Assembly (NCBI RefSeq): GCF_047675955.1
Contig: NC_132925.1
Location: forward strand, 19,926,688-19,990,687
Source of the DNA: Chlorocebus sabaeus
Lineage: Eukaryota; Chordata; Mammalia; Primates; Cercopithecidae
Length of the DNA stretch: 64,000 nucleotides
Direction of reading: 5' to 3'
Shown here piece after piece: positions 36,743-48,365 of this stretch. Position 1 is the first letter of the stretch, and each line of letters begins with the position of its first letter. Both the position numbers and the translations under genes were made by a program. The notes beneath the pieces were generated by a model, which was given only the letters and a program-made list of their open reading frames with translations, had not been told where the DNA came from and searched no databases.

Positions 36743-37132
36743 AGTTGACCTTTGAACAACATGGGTTGGAACTCTGTCGACCTCTGCCATTCCTGAGACA
36801 GCAAGAGTCCCTTCTTCTTCCCTGTTCTCAGCCTACTTGAAGAATAATGAATAGTAAATATATTTTCTTAACAAATAGTAACTATACTTTCTCTTCCTTA
36901 TGATTGTCTTCTAACGTTTTCTTTTGTCTGGCTCACTTTATTGTAAGACTATAGTTTATAATATATATACAACATACAAAATATTTGTTAATTGACTTTT
37001 TATGTTATCAATAAGGCTTCTGGTCAACAGTAAGCTATTAGTAGTTAAGTTTGAGGGGAGTCAAAAGTTATATGCAATTTTCAACTGCACAGAGGGTCAG
37101 TGACCCTAACTTCTGAGTTTTTCAAAGGACCA
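36743..37132 (+). mobile_element. MER2-like Tigger (TcMar) element
   Basis: The 5' end agttgacctttgaacaacat and the 3' end, through 'gagggtcagtgaccctaact' to 'ttcaaaggacca', are the inverted termini of MER2-type Tigger elements. TA dinucleotides flank both ends (36741-36742 and 37133-37134), as expected for mariner-type insertion. It is nonautonomous, with no transposase frame, and is nested within the inverted arms at 36539 and 37337. Confidence 0.85.
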
Positions 37133-37336
37133 TATACTATGTGGTTCTTTACTGTTATTAGAAGTAAATCACAATTTAGCTCTAAGCTTCGTAGTGGCCT
37201 AAGTGAAAAGGAACATGCTTTTTTAACCACACAGACTCACCTGTGGAATGAATCTATTAAGGGCATCATGGGGTAGTGTTTGGGGCAAATTTTTAAAATT
37301 TGTTTATTTACCAGCATTTCTGGTAGTTCGGTTTCA

Positions 37337-37430
37337 TAGATGAATAAATAAAAAGAAGAATCCCTCTTAAAACTATGACACTCTGGTGCCATATTAACCT
37401 CCCTTATAACTCCGAGTGATTTTTAAATGT
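37337..37430 (-). repeat. Right inverted arm of a DNA-transposon-like element
   Basis: Partner of 36539-36632 in reverse orientation ('atattaacctcccttataac' is the complement of the left core). The arms bound about 890 bp, or about 500 bp after subtracting the MER2. Family not identified; a MULE/Ricksha-like or other long-inverted-repeat element is possible. Confidence 0.88.
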
Positions 37431-37676
37431 GCCATCTAATGAGTCAGGAACTTATACTGAGAGACAGTTGGGGCAATATCCAGAGAAAGGCATATCTTTT
37501 TTAGATTTATGTGAAATGCTCAGTATGAAAATTTAAAATCTCTTAAAATTGATTATAAACATGTTTTAATGCTAAAATAGAATGCTTATCTGATTATGGT
37601 AAGATCCAAATTAGATCATAGTCATTTTCATTATTTTCTGTTTTTTTAGAGAAGTCTCTGTAAATTCTCACAATTT
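37431..37676. other. Unique DNA, nothing recognised
   Basis: About 245 bp of AT-rich sequence between the inverted arm and an Alu. Confidence 0.5.
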
Positions 37677-37988
37677 GTTTGTTTGTTTGTTTGTTTGTTT
37701 GTTTGTTTTGAGACAGAGTCTCATTCTATCACCCAGGCTGGAGTGCAGTGCAATCTTAGCTCTTTACAACCTCCGCCTCCCAGGTTCCAGCGATTCTCCT
37801 GCCTCAGCCTCCTGAGTAGCTGGGATTACAGGTGTGCACCACCTTGCCTGGCTAGTTTTTGTATTTTTAGTACAGACGGGGTTTCACCATGTTGGCCAGG
37901 CTGGTCTCAAACTCCTGACTTCAAGTGATCCACCCACCTTGACCTCCCAAAGTGGCGGGATTAGAGGCATGAACCACCGCACCCAGCC
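37677..37988 (-). mobile_element. AluS-like SINE with (GTTT)8 tail
   Basis: Antisense Alu whose poly-T tail has become eight GTTT units (37677-37708). The body runs gagacagagtctcattctat to 'caccgcacccagcc'. A short deletion follows 'ggagtgcagtg'. Confidence 0.95.
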
Positions 37989-39636
37989 TCCCCCAGGTTT
38001 TGTTAAATGAGCTGCTTTAACTTTAGAAGATAACTCTGTGAGACACGTTCTTTGGGAGCATGGAAGTGACTCCTTGTGGAAGAGTCTTCAAGAATTTGAT
38101 CCAAAAGTCAGCTCTATAATGCCCTCTACCAAACTTATTTTCAAATGTTTAGGTAGCAGTTTCTTCTTGCAAACAATCTTATGCCAACCCTCAATAGAGA
38201 AATCACATAAAAGTGATATTTTATTAGTGTAAATTTATTTTTAAACCATCATTTGAATAATATATATTTATTATAAAGACAGTTGTTGAAATCAGTGAAA
38301 CCCTTTCCATAAGTCAGAAATTTAAATAGATCACAATTCTTCTCTGTCAGTATAGCTTCTTATTTTTTCCCACATTCTGTTTTGTTACAGGTTTTTAAAA
38401 CTTATTTGGACACCCACCTCAATATATGCTATGCAATTAGATTAATCCAGAAGATTGAAAAAGGAGTAGTAAATAATTTTATTTCAAAATGTAATAATAT
38501 AAACCAATGGCTTATGTTTCTAAAAACATACATTTTATTATATATATTTTATATAGTATAAGTATGTAATTTAATGTAGTATATTTTATATGTCATATTT
38601 ATTAATATGTTATTAAAATATATATATTTATAATATGAAGTATATTATAAAATATTTTATGTATTTATACATAAATATAAACGTGATAAATATAAAATAT
38701 GTCAAGCAGGAAACACATGCAGTTTACCAACTCACCCTTAAATGATCTATATTGTTATGTCATATGTGTTATTTGTCACATGTTATTTAGGCTACTAATG
38801 GGCATAATTTGTGGTCTGAGAGTTCAGTTCCTTCAGAACTAAGACCCCATGATGCACACTTATAATAGGCAAATGCGTTCAAGCTTTTCTTGACATGTAA
38901 TTGACTATGGCATTTGTGGGCTATACTAATACACTCCATTGTAGTTTATTAAGTGAACTTCTAAGTGAAACTGATGAAGGCTCTCCTCCATTTTCTTGGG
39001 CATAGATTAGCAATTCGAGGCTAGTATAGGAAAGAGGAGGGCCTGAGACATGAAGATAACCAAGGAGCAAGTATTAACACTGAGAATCCATGGGTAAGTT
39101 AATGCAGTGTTTCTTTCTATAACCAAATTTTAAAATAATTACATTCTAAAATTTTACAAAGGCAAAATGGAAAGTACCTTCCCCAACCTCATGTAAACCA
39201 GTTGTTTAAGTATATACTGTATAAGGTTTAAACTTTCTGGATGTGATATGAGATACAGTTATAAATAAATTCATATTTTAAATATGTAAATATCCTTAAA
39301 TGCTTTGTTATTATTTTCTAGGATTTGTTTTTTTCACAGGAATTTTTAAAACCTGTAATATATAATTTCCCCTAAGTAAAATGAAATTTAGTTTATCCCT
39401 GGGATAAATGCTATGTATATATCTGTGGAGTTGTTCTGCTCTCCCTTTGGTTACCAGTCATTATTTCTTATTTCCATTCTCTCCTGAAACAAGGGTGCTC
39501 CTACTCTGTTGACAGTATGCTTCCTGTGCCTTTATCTCTTAAAGCCTATATATTACTCCAATTTGGGGCATAGTTGTAAGTCATTGTATATTTCACCATA
39601 GCAAGCCTTCTGCCCCAGAAGTGTCTTGAAAAGACA
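37989..39636. other. Unique DNA with an AT-rich low-complexity block
   Basis: About 1.65 kb. Positions 38521-38700 are almost pure A/T with many 'tatatatttata' variants. The rest holds no recognised repeat or gene. Confidence 0.55.
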
Positions 39637-40092
39637 CAGTTTCCTAGGACTGCCATAACAGATTACCACAAATTGGGTGACTTATAGTAACAAGAATATA
39701 TACTCTCACAGTTCTCGAGGCTAGAAGTTTGAAATCAAAGTGTCAGCAGGGCTATGCTTCCTTCAAAGGCTGTAGAGAAGAATACTTTCTTGCTTTTTCT
39801 AGCTTCTGGTGCTTGCCAGCAGTCCTTGGCATTCCTTGGCTTGTGGCAGCATAACTCCCAAATCTGCCACTGTCTTTACATAGTTGTCTTCCCTCATTGT
39901 GTCTGTATCCAAATTTCTCTCTTCTCATAAGGATACCAGTCATTGGATTGGGGCCCACCCTAATCCAATTTGATCTCATCTTAACTTGATTACACCTGCC
40001 AAGACCCTATTTCCAAATACAGTCACATTCACAGGTTTTGCCAGGTGCATAAATTTTGGGGAGTGGGGACAATGGGTATTCAACCTGGTACA
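39637..40092 (-). mobile_element. MLT1-family solo LTR (ERVL-MaLR)
   Basis: Reversed LTR sequence: 'ctaggactgccataacagat', 'cacagttctcgaggctagaa', 'ataaggataccagtcattgg' and 'ccaaatacagtcacattcac' are the MLT1/MST-type order. No internal retroviral sequence flanks it, so it is a solo LTR remnant. Exact subfamily is uncertain. Confidence 0.85.
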
Positions 40093-40905
40093 GGCAGTAA
40101 GAATCTTACTACACTCTCTCATTTCCCTGAGCATTTAGGGGTCTACAATGGAGCATTCTATTTGTTTTCACTGCGTTATCTTTCTTACCTGGAAATCTAT
40201 CCAAAGCCACGGAAACCCTAACTAATCAATTCTTTAGTGACTGCCACAACACATGCTGAGTCTGTATTATTTTATAAAACTGCCTCTTGGGGCCAGATTT
40301 TGTTCTCCATTATTCGTGTGCAACTTCCTACTAGAATCAAACTAAATTGCATCCAAGTGTTTCCAAGCATTGACTCTGGCCCACAATTAACTTCTTCCCA
40401 AATTCTATACTTTGTTCTTTGTATATCCGGACATTAGGTTTACTTAAAAGTATGTAATGTTTCCCTCAAGGCTTTGAAGAGCTACATTATTTCCAAATCT
40501 TTTACCACTTGGGCTTCCCTAGTATTGTAAAAGCTGGCCAAGGGTCAAACATTTGTGTGCTTTCAAGATAGCAAGTAGTGTTTAACCTTATTAACCTTAA
40601 CCAATGTTGCCATTGTACTGTGAAGGAGGTTCAGAGCAGAGGTCACAAACTAACCCAGACATCACATTCCCCCTTCCCTCTTGATATGTTCTCTTTGACT
40701 TGCATGATGGTTTTTTGAAAGAACATGAGTTCTTAATAATAGCAAATTTCACAAAGAAATTGAGATATCTGACTCTTCTTGAAAGCTCAGATCTGGAAAA
40801 CCCAGTCCCACATTCTTGCAGCTGGCCAGAGCTGGTAGTGGCTGTCCCATCAGGCAGAGCATGTATTCTTGCCTGCACCATGAGCCAGTTTGACCTGCTT
40901 TGTTC
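40093..40905. other. Unique DNA, nothing recognised
   Basis: About 810 bp. The overlapping frames at 40597-40881 (minus) and 40700-41014 (plus) are not supported as genes; the latter runs through the pentanucleotide repeat. Confidence 0.5.
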
Positions 40906-40990
40906 GTTACATTATGTTACGTTACGTTATGTTACGTTACGTTACGTTATGTTATGTTATGTTATGTTATGTTATGTTATGTTATGTTAC
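40906..40990 (+). repeat. (GTTAY)17 pentanucleotide repeat
   Basis: Seventeen 5-bp units: seven GTTAC, nine GTTAT and one ATTAT. GTTAC units cluster at the left, followed by a pure GTTAT block at 40946-40985. The left part has ACGT steps, where CpG transitions would turn GTTAC into GTTAT. Confidence 0.97.
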
Positions 40991-43029
40991 CTGCCTGCCC
41001 CTGTTGGCATTTGAGCTATCCACTCCTGGCCCAGGACTTGGGAATACAGCGTGAATAATCTTGCAGATGTGGCTCAGAGAAACCATGCTGGACAATTGGA
41101 TCAAAGGAGGGCAGATCACTGATTTCCCTTCCCTCTAGGCTGCAGTGTCTTTTAGCAGTTCCTACCAATAACCTCAAGCCTTGGGAGGAGATGCATGCCT
41201 TTTATCACCATGCCTCTGGATCCCATAACCTTGCCCCCTTTCTGTCACCGTCACTGATGTCACAGTTGAGTTCAGATGCAAAAACTGAAATGTTCAGAAG
41301 TATGAGGTCATTTCAAATTCAGTCTCATGTTATTCTGTTAAGCTTGGATTTCATTAGTCACAACATAGTCCCTTCCAGAAACTTCTGAATGCCCTTTCCC
41401 AGCTTGCAGAGCCTCTTTTGGGCCTTCTTGCTGATCATCTCTGCTTCCATACTTTACCCTTTACCTCCTGGTCCATAGTATTTTGTTGTCAGGTCACAGT
41501 TGTCTTTCTGGAAGTCTCCTGCCTCAGACTTTTACCAAAGTCTTCATGGCCTGCCCTTCAGAACATTCTCAGCAGCTCCTATCCCAGTTCAGGTCTCCCA
41601 GTTCTCCTTGTCCTGCTCTTATCAATTTCTTCTTGTATGCATAGGGTTTCCAGTACAGGACTATCATCTCAAGCACTGAGGATCCTGAACAACATCTCTG
41701 TTGCTTTCCTTAGTATCTTTAGCATTACTGAACACCTCTTAGTTCTGTTATCCCCAACATCACGGGCGCACTCAATCCATCCAGGCGATAGAAAATCATG
41801 TTGACTGTATGATCCATGTGGCCACATTGTGACAATTATTATCTAATGCTAGAAAAAAACTGATTTATCTCTCCGTATATATTTGTAAATACTAAAGACT
41901 GTCTTTACCTTTATTTTAGAGTTTATAAGAGTAGCCCGTGTTCATTGAATGTGGAAAATATACAAAGATGCAAAGATAAAAATATAAATTACCCATTGCT
42001 ATACCACCTAGATTAAAAACCACAGCCAGCATTTTGATATGCGCCTTTTCACATTTATATTTTAATCTCTTCCTCTCCCTGTTCTTTAGTAGTCAGACAT
42101 TCTTGAGAGAAGAGTAATTTTTGTGATTACTCTTAAATTTAGCCTTAAATTTCAGAATGTTTTTAATATTATACACATTCTTTCTTGTTTATATTAAATT
42201 ACCCTTCTACAATATGAAGGATAGATAGGAAGTTTTTTATAATTACCTTCAAGGAGTCCAAAGATTATGTGTATAGTACCCTCATTTTTCTGATAGGATA
42301 GATTATATTGTGGACAACACAAGTGTATGGAGTCCAAGCTTAGTCTTAGGCATTTGGAGAAGGATAGCCTACTTGATCTGGTTGGGGAAATAAGACACAG
42401 ATAAAAGAAGATTCATATTTGCTCAAAGTAGCATGAAAGTGCGAGCTATGGTATACCAAGGTCTTAAGCTGGGGCTTGAAGGGAGGGGAAGGCAGGGAGT
42501 AGAGAAGAAAGCTACGTAGGTGCATTTTACATTACAAAAATGGTGGGATACCAAATATTATTACCAGCTGAGGGTGTGGCAAGACTCTGGCTAGGAATCA
42601 AGTCTGACTCTCAGCTCTGGGATTCCCCCACATTTCCAGCTGATAAACTGACAAGTCTCCAATGCATCCTTTCATAAACATTGTTACATATTCCAGACCT
42701 CCCATCTACTTTTTAAATTTTTATGGGAGGCTTTTTAGAAACTTATAGCCTAGAAATATTTATTTTAAACAAAAGTTATTTCATATTAAAATAAATTTCA
42801 GTGGCTGAATGCTTACTACCTGGTGATACAAAGATAACAAAAGTTTATAATCTGCTCTTGTTGAGCTAAATAGAGATATCATTAACATTTTAGCCTCTAG
42901 GTCAGAAATGCTTCCAGCACTTACTGGCTTTATCTGCTTGTGATTAACAAGTTTGTTATAATATAATTAACACAGCTAATGTTGAGTTTCTAGGAAGCTA
43001 GAACAACCAGGTAGCAGCTCCAGACTATT
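40991..43029. other. Unique DNA with a possible old repeat
   Basis: About 2 kb. A 128-codon frame (41418-41804) lies in a less AT-rich patch but shows no family. The segment 41930-42065 ('ttcattgaatgtggaaaata' and neighbours) resembles a common old interspersed repeat that I cannot name. Confidence 0.5.
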
Positions 43030-43054
43030 AAAAAAAAAAAAAAAAAAAAAATGG

Positions 43055-43347
43055 GGCCAGGCGTGATGGCTCACTCCTATAATCCCAGCACTTTGGGAGG
43101 CCCAGGCGGACGGATCACGAGGTCAGGAAATCAAGACCATCCTGGCTAACACGGTGAAACCGCGTCTCTACTAAAAATACAAAAAAAAAAAAAATTAGCC
43201 GGGCGTAGTGGCGGGTGCCTCTAGTCCCGACTACTCGGGTGGCTGAGGCAGAAGAATGGCGCGAACCCAGGAGGGCTTGCAGTGAGCTGAGATCGCGCTA
43301 CTGCACTCCAGCGAGACTCTGTCTCAGAAAAGAAAAAAAAAAAAAAA
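43055..43347 (+). mobile_element. AluY-like SINE
   Basis: Sense Alu starting ggccaggcgtgatggctcac, with A-tail to 43347. CpGs are well kept. The right arm has two small gaps, after 'aacccaggagg' and within the 'cactccagcgagac' region. The flanks are A22-TGGG (43030-43055) and A15-TGGG (43333-43351), so the target duplication is itself A-rich. Confidence 0.95.
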
Positions 43348-43351
43348 TGGG

Positions 43352-44284
43352 CAAGTGATTTTTCCCACAACTTTGGGGTAGCTCTGTAAGAGAACTAATG
43401 ATTGGCTGGCTGGGGCAGCAGATTTTAGTGGAAAGCCCTGGACCTGGAGTCTGAGAAGCTCTGGTGCTGGCAGAGCCAGGATTTAGCTGTATAATCTTTG
43501 CCTGCCACGTGGCTTCTCTGCCCCTCCAGTGGACTAGGTGACTAAAGACCCTTCCCATTCTAATATTCTGTGACTATGTTCTCCAAGTGTCTAATCTTTC
43601 TACAGGAAAGCAGAAATGCAGTGAGATGTTACTTTAAGGAAAGATAGCATGATCTCTAGGCCAAGCTTCTTGCCCAGCCTTAGGCATGTCAGTTTCAAAT
43701 ACTCATTACATCATCAAGGAAAAAGGCTAATAAAAGCCCAGACCTCTCAAGCTATAGAATCTGCTCATAAATTGGAATGGACAGAGTAGCTGCGGTTTCT
43801 CTAAACTCTGAAACGTTACATGTTCTCGAGTAACACTAAAATGCATTTTGTGTTCTGCATCTCATTAAAGGTCTCGTGATATGTCTCTGTAAAAGTCTGC
43901 TCACCTCCTGCCAACAGGGAATGTCCAGTTGGTTATCTGTTACCAGTTAGTTCAGTTGGTTGAAATCCAAGGCTGTGGGATCAGGCCCCATATAGGACAA
44001 TTGGTTTCATGCAGAGAAGCCCCCTGCTTGCCCAGGTGTTTCATAAATGCATGCATTTGGTCACAGAAGGTATAGATGTGAGCATGGCTGGCTCAGCATA
44101 ACCTATCTGTGCTCCTGGAAAAATCACTGAAACCCTATGTTTTTTTAACAGGGTCACTGCCCTCATCCTTTTTTAGAATTAACAACTGTGAGCACAATGC
44201 CGGGCCAACTTCTGTGCATTCCTCAAAGATCCTGATGACCTTTAACCCAACTGACCATCTAAATCTTTCAACATTGTGAGAGTC
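43352..44284. other. Unique DNA, nothing recognised
   Basis: About 930 bp without recognised repeats or coding signals. Confidence 0.5.
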
Positions 44285-44555
44285 TGATGACAATAGCTAG
44301 TTGTTAGAGGCTGACTCTCTGTGAGGTACTATGCTAAGTGTTTTGTGTCCATTCTCCCACTCATGCCTCAGAGTAATCCCAGGCAATATGTACATTTTTT
44401 AATTTTCTTTTTGCAGTTGAGGAAACTGGCTAGGGAAGTTACCTAACATTTCTAGGGCTCCACATTTACTGACTGGCAGAACCAAGACTGAGACCCCTAT
44501 CTATCTGACTCTAGAGCCCATGCTATTACTCTCTATACCCTGCTGCCTCTCTCAG
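44285..44555 (-). repeat. MIR SINE, nearly complete
   Basis: Reversed MIR: 'ctgtgaggtactatgctaag', 'tgcagttgaggaaactggct' and 'gactctagagcccatgctat'. Confidence 0.87.
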
Positions 44556-45764
44556 GCAGAAAATTAAGAGGCATCTGAACGGTGTTCTATGTTCAAGGCA
44601 CTGAACAGAGTTGGGGATTTTAGAAACTGTGATGAGCTCCAAATTACGGAATGAAACTTTGTACAATCAGATGCTTATAAATGGGTATGATTTTCCATTG
44701 TTATTCTTTGGAATGAAAAATGAGGTCACCTCTGAAGGCAGGCAGAGAAAACTTGACACATAGTCAAGTGAGGCACATGTCTGTTCTTGGATGCTTCTAC
44801 AAGCTTCCCATTGATGAACTCCTCTCTCTCCCGGCAGCTTGAGATACTCACATCCCCAATCTAAAGCTTTGCTCAGCTTTTGCTCCTCCAACTTTCATTT
44901 CAAACACAAATCTCTTGGTGGACAAACTGAGAAGTTTCTCTCCACTTTTTTTCTCCTCTGAATTCCCAAGCACCTCACCACAAACTGACTTCATTTTACA
45001 CCCTCAAACCCAGAAACATCAACAGACCACAGGGCCCGTTTTTCCTGACTGTCCCACTCAGAGGCTTTTCAGTAGAAGGAGGATGCTGTATAACCTCCTT
45101 TGTTAGAACATTGAGTTAAGCCATGGCTTCTCTTCTGGAGCCAGTTTCATATGTGAAGTTTAAAATAAAGTTTAGTAGTTGAGTGATGTGTTTAGTATTC
45201 TAGAACCCTTTTCTTTCTGATCTTCTAACTTGCATTTGAGCGCAAAGGGGCGGTTTGGACAGCATGGACAAGGCATTTGGTGCAAACTCAGGAAAGGGTC
45301 CTTGGTAACATCCATCTCTTCTAGTGTTTTTCTTTTTAGATTTTGTAGATAGACTTGAAATGAAGGCTGTCTTTAGAGTAATTTCTCTTTTACCTGGTCA
45401 GCACTACAAAGTAAAGCTTAAAGTTTCATGGTTTTCCTTAAAAGAAAGAACAGATTGACTCACTTCACTGTTGACACAAAAACATATACTTGGAGTTGAA
45501 GAGCTTCATTAGATACTCTCGTTTGTTTCTGTCCAGTTTCTGGGAAGCTATCATTTTAAAAATACAATGCCTCTTAGTTTTCTCTTTCTCCTTAAAGGGC
45601 TTTATAAATCTCTGACATTTGAGGCTGTAATGGGACAAGGCTTCCCTGTGACATCTTTTTTGAGACAATAAAAAATGCTTCACGCCGGTGTCCTTGTCTA
45701 TGGTTTTCTTTTAACCTCATCTTCGTGATCATCTGCTTTCATCTGCTTCTTCATTCTAGCCTTT
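44556..45764. other. Unique DNA, nothing recognised
   Basis: About 1.2 kb. No supported features. Confidence 0.5.
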
Positions 45765-45935
45765 CTTCCGTTCATTCAGGAAGCATTTTTTTTTTTAGCA
45801 CCTGTTAGTAAATAATGGTGTGCTAGGCCCTGAGGAGGTGAGGAGATGAAGACAAAGGCTCTGTCCTCCCAGGGTAGAGGGTGCAGTTCGGAGGTTGAAG
45901 ATTCAAACAGCGTTAAGAGGCAGGAAGGTTTATGA
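45765..45935 (-). repeat. L2 3'-end fragment
   Basis: Reversed L2 tail: 'gttcattcaggaagcatttt', then 'gtgtgctaggccctgaggag' and 'gacaaaggctctgtcctccc'. A T11 insertion splits the first part. Confidence 0.6.
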
Positions 45936-46882
45936 GTGAGCAGGAGGGGGCCAGGTGCAGGACACAGTAGTGATTGGGACTGTACGGTAATGAAAAGGAC
46001 CCCTCATGCCGGAAGAAGTCAGTCTTTACACAGCTCCATCTGATTGGAACCATCCATATGTGCCGGCCTAGAATTGTCAGAGCTTCCAGTTTGTCAAGAG
46101 AAATCAGAAATCCAGATTTCTGTGTGTATGTGTCATCTCTCGATTTTTAAAACATGCTGACAACTAATTCGTATTCTTCAAAAACATCATGTAGGCCAAA
46201 CAAAGCATGCATGTGGACTGGACTCAACCTATGAGCCTCCAGCTTGGGGAGTTCTGGCCTGGTTAGTGAGGTAAATCACACATGTATGAAACGATTAATT
46301 TAAAATGTAGCCCATATGACTACGGGTCGCCCAGGCAGTTTTCCTGCTGGAGGAGTGTGGGAAAGGAGGAGGAGGAGGGCTGGGGAAATGGGGGGAAGAT
46401 GGGCTCCAGGTACATGTGCCCTCAGCTGTGCCAGGCATGGTAAAGGGATTTGAGGACACTGGAGGTGTGTGTCTCCGGTGCCAGACTGAAGATGTTGAGA
46501 TTTAATTTCTATGTCATGAAGAGCCACTAAAGGTTTCTTGATCTACTATTTGAGGAAATAACATCTATTGCAAGTTAAAGGAGTGAAGTACCATGCAAGG
46601 AGAAACCATGAGGAGACTCTTGCCTTAGCAGTTCAACTGTTTCCCACTCCACCTCTTTCCATCCCTTTACACCACATCCAAAACCTGTCTTCCTAATGCC
46701 CTTCTAAGAGAAGGCGGCTCCCTGGCCTAGCAAGGTAGCTTTAAAGTATGCCAATGCCCTGAATGAAAACAAGAAAATGAAATCACAGCACAATAGAATA
46801 GCATCTCCACCCAAGGAAAAAAAAAATACGTAAAAACTCTTAGCTACCACGTCTCACTGAGTAAAAACCACCACCTAAGAAG
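45936..46882. other. Unique DNA with a G-rich patch
   Basis: About 950 bp, with no gene recognised. It contains the quadruplex-type motif at 46377-46403. Confidence 0.5.
46377..46403 (+). other. Candidate G-quadruplex motif
   Basis: Four G runs (GGG, GGGG, GGGGGG, GGG) are separated by loops of 2, 4 and 5 bases, meeting the G3+N1-7 rule. It lies in a purine-rich block. Formation in vivo is not shown. Confidence 0.6.
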
Positions 46883-46890
46883 CAAATAGG

Positions 46891-47187
46891 GGCTCGGCGC
46901 AGCGGCTCACACCTGTAATCCCAGCACTTTGGGAAGCTGAAGCAGACAGATAGCTTGAGCCCACAAATTTGAGACCAGCCTGGGCAATATAGTGAAACCC
47001 CGTCTCCACAAAAAATACAAGATTTAGCCAGGCATAGGGTGTGTGCCTGTAGTCCCAGCTACTCTGGAAGCTGAGGTGGGAGGATAGCTTGAGCCTGGGA
47101 GGCGGAGGTTGCAGTGAGCCAAGATCACACACCACTGCACTTCATCCTGGGCAACAGAGCCAGATCTTGTCTTGAAAAAATAAAAAA
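46891..47187 (+). mobile_element. AluJ-like SINE
   Basis: Sense Alu: ggctcggcgcagcggctcac, diverged left and right arms, and A-rich tail. The target duplication caaatagg occurs at 46883-46890 and 47188-47195. Many substitutions suggest an old AluJ. Confidence 0.94.
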
Positions 47188-47195
47188 CAAATAGG

Positions 47196-47884
47196 GCATC
47201 TGCTTGAGCCATGCAGATCTATCAGTGGCCTGTATGCCTTTGAAATGGAGGTGCAAGCTGCAGAACTACGTCCTCATTAACCACACGAGGTGATGAGATG
47301 CAGCATAGCAATAGCCACACACAGAAACCACACGCTTTGCCCCAAGATTTATTAGCAGGACTTTCTCTCTTACGTGGCCAGTAGATGTGCACATAGAAGG
47401 TGACCTTTCATTCTAATCAAGGCAGAAAGGCACTGTTAAAATTTAAAAAAAAAAAAATTAAAAAATAGAAAGGAAGTATACAATTTTTGGATTTTAAAAA
47501 CTATACTATCTTCCAAATAAACCTAAAATACCAAAAACAAGTGATCCCTCTGTACACAGTGAGTATGTTTGTGCAATGAGAGACTCCTCATCTCTAGACA
47601 GCCAGATGCGGTGAGTCCAAGTTAGGGCCAAGCACGTGACTTTCCAGAATCTTCACAGGTGGTTGAAGACCCTACACAGTTTTGCTTAGAGATTAAAACT
47701 TAAATGTTTGGCCGACGTAGGCAATTCTTGGTTATTGCACGGTGTTAATTTTCCCAGGCCCTTGTTTTACTTTCTTCCTCCTTCTACCCACATTTTCACT
47801 ATTTTATTTCTTATCAATACCTCCTGCAGAGAAGGAGAAGAAGAAGAGAAAGAAGCTGGAACTTTTTTAAAAAATTGCTTTACC
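47196..47884. other. Unique DNA, nothing recognised
   Basis: About 690 bp, including an A12 run near 47446. No supported gene. Confidence 0.5.
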
Positions 47885-48130
47885 TCATAATAAGAGCAGT
47901 ACTAATAATTGCAACACCATTAACAACCACTAGCATTCTTGGGCCTTTATTGCGTTCTAGGTGCTGTTCTAAGTGCTTTACACATATGAATTCATTTAAT
48001 CCTCACTACATCCGAGGTACGTACGTGCCGTTATCCTCCCATTCTGAAGTGAGAAAACTGAAGCACAGAGAAGTTAGTGCAATACCCAACTCACAGCTAG
48101 GAAATATCAGAGGCAAGATTTGAAGCCAAG
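47885..48130 (-). repeat. MIR SINE, nearly complete
   Basis: Reversed MIR: 'ctaggtgctgttctaagtgc', 'tttacacatatgaattcatt', 'gagaaaactgaagcacagag' and 'caagatttgaagcca'. Confidence 0.9.
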
Positions 48131-48149
48131 AAAACTGATTCCAGAGACT

Positions 48150-48365
48150 TCACTTTTTTTTTTCATTTATTCATTTATTGTGGTAAAATATATATAATAC
48201 AAAATCTGTCATTTTAACTGTTGCTAACTGTTCGGTTTGATAGCATTAAGAACATTCACATTGTTATGCAACCAAGACTACTACTCATCTCCACACACTT
48301 TTTCATCTTCCCAAATTGAGAGCCTTTATTCTTAACCACCACTCTATATTACTTCCCAAGTAATA
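48150..48365 (-). mobile_element. L1M 3'UTR fragment
   Basis: 'tattgtggtaaaatatatat', 'agaacattcacattgttatg' and 'ctttttcatcttcccaaatt' are the reversed 3'UTR of L1MA/MB-like elements. Confidence 0.78.

Noticed and set aside
39637..40092. A complete endogenous retrovirus around the MLT1 LTR
   Set aside because: No second LTR or internal retroviral sequence was seen within several kilobases on either side, so only a solo LTR is called.
40906..40990. Reading the pentanucleotide array as a coding repeat (YVTLR/YVMLC units)
   Set aside because: Any 5-bp repeat gives a 5-residue periodic translation. There is no coding context.
41418..41804. 128-codon hydrophobic open frame
   Set aside because: No conserved motif, no processed-pseudogene hallmarks (poly-A, target duplication). 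Likely chance.
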